Below the pieces are notes generated by a model. The model saw only the letters and a program-made list of their open reading frames with translations. It was not told the origin of the DNA and did no database searches. A DNA stretch of 64,000 bases from Atrina japonica (lineage: Eukaryota > Mollusca > Bivalvia > Pterioida > Pinnidae), in contig BROG01000150.1 of NCBI GenBank assembly GCA_030159075.1, forward strand, positions 1,014,001-1,078,000, in the 5' to 3' direction. Shown piece after piece: positions 63,046-64,000 of the stretch (positions are counted from its first letter, which is position 1; the number at the start of each line of letters is the position of its first letter). The translations under genes were made by a program, and so were the position numbers.

Positions 63046-63614
63046 GAACCAAGGACAAGTGAGAGACCAAGATCAACTCGAAAACACTCGGCTTGTTTTT
63101 ACAGGACCACTCACATCATCTTCCAGTATTCATATTTTATGGTAATTTATCACAGATTTGACTCTTGTAAAGTTTATTCAATGAGAAGGGCTACTCCGTC
63201 TTAGGCTGAGTGCTCCGCGACACGATTGCTCACTTTACCGAGTTCATCAGAATGTGTGACGCTTTGTAAACAAAGGGTGCAGATTACTGTTAGGATTTTA
63301 TAGCGTTGACCCTGCCTGACAAGTGAAAATTATGCTGATTCAGCATTTTCAATTCTTAATACATTATTTTACTGTTTAAAAATATAGAAATAATATAAAC
63401 CAGGTTACATTCAAAATAGCAGCCCCGCCTTCCCTACACTTTTTTTCAAACAACCAATTTCACGGGTATTTAGTTGCCTCTGACCATAAGCGAGTTGAAA
63501 CCGGGTGATATGGGGAAAAGTCAGCTTTCGTATGCACGGGAGATACTAAAGACCGGGTTTTGTCCTGACATTGTCCGGATATGTCCTGGGAGGGTTTAAT
63601 GTGCATTAAACAGG

Positions 63615-63885
63615 AAAAAAGTATAAACTTCAGGATGTAAACTACACTACACATATGACCAAAAATCTGTAAAAAAAGTCTGTTTTTTAGTATTTTGATA
63701 GGCTTTTAAAAATCAACATGCTTTGTGCCGATCGCAGATTGATCAGAATTACACCAAAACGAAATGAAACAAATTGTTTTCTAGCTGAGGTGTATGCTGA
63801 TTTCAAAAGCCTATCAAGATACTACAAATAAAAAAATGTATACATCTGCCATATGTGTAGTTTATATCCTAAAGTTTCATTCAAA
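63615..63885. mobile_element. Foldback MITE with ~100-bp arms
   Basis: Left arm GTATAAACTTCAGGATGTAA, ACTACACATATG, TAGTATTTTGATAGGCTTTT (63619-63710) is mirrored by AAAAGCCTATCAAGATACTA, CATATGTGTAGTTTATATCC, TAAAGTTTCATTC (63797-63882). The loop is about 85 bp. Confidence 0.85.
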
Positions 63886-64000
63886 GGGGAGCGCGGTCAG
63901 CATCTGGATGCGTGACATGAGATGTGTGCCGCTCGATTACCTCCTGCATGTTACAGGATGATTACAGAGACAAAACAGCGCAAAACAAGTTCAGCCGTGT

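Overview
The window is AT-rich animal nuclear DNA, almost certainly from a lophotrochozoan and most likely a bivalve mollusc. The evidence is one spliced gene with GT-AG introns inside a dense mosaic of decayed transposons, tRNA-derived SINEs, TIR-bounded MITE-like elements, minisatellites and microsatellites. The repeat styles (arrays with GTGACCTTGACC, elements ending in CTCAGGCGAGCT, internally tandem-repeated elements) resemble those familiar from bivalve genomes. The species cannot be told from the sequence. No bacterial-type gene, rRNA or CRISPR array is visible.

The only host gene I can support is a sodium/chloride-coupled SLC6 (neurotransmitter:sodium symporter) gene on the + strand, 34474-62143. 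I joined 13 coding exons with matching splice phases. They give 606 codons with 12 membrane spans, from the TM1 motif GNVWRFPY to an acidic C-tail and stop. Gly at the monoamine-Asp position of TM1 points to an amino-acid substrate, in or near the glycine/GABA branch. The usual cytoplasmic N-tail of about 40 residues is missing from the exons seen, so a further 5' exon is probable unless the ATG at 34478 is the true start.

Layout. 1-4.9 kb: TA microsatellite and a decayed CR1/jockey-type LINE with a 2A-like peptide motif. 4.9-8.5 kb: copy A of a repeat-cored element, split by a ~2-kb element made of ~140-bp repeats. 8.4-13.2 kb: SINEs, a 930-bp TIR element and a TIR element with a duplicated tandem core. 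13.9-23.8 kb: two foldback-like elements built of ~180-bp subrepeats in inverted arms, flanking copy B, which carries a 289-bp tandem array. 24-31 kb: MITEs, SINE fragments and a partial LTR. 31-34.4 kb: 3' half of a decayed Ty3/gypsy-type element whose LTR ends 33 bp before the first SLC6 exon. 34.5-62.1 kb: the SLC6 gene, its introns filled with two antisense L1/Tx1-like LINEs, a Crypton-like recombinase relic, SINEs, a TTAA-flanked MITE and at least six minisatellites. 62.1-64 kb: SINE and a foldback MITE.

The observations most worth a second look are: a minisatellite that has tandemly multiplied the exon 7/intron 7 splice junction; a second, frame-incompatible copy of exon 11; an Asn-to-Asp change at the Na+/Cl- coordinating position of TM7; the LTR promoter position just upstream of the first exon; and the paired foldback elements with subrepeated arms. 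Coordinates of repeats are by eye and accurate to roughly 10-30 bp; exon boundaries are set by splice sites.
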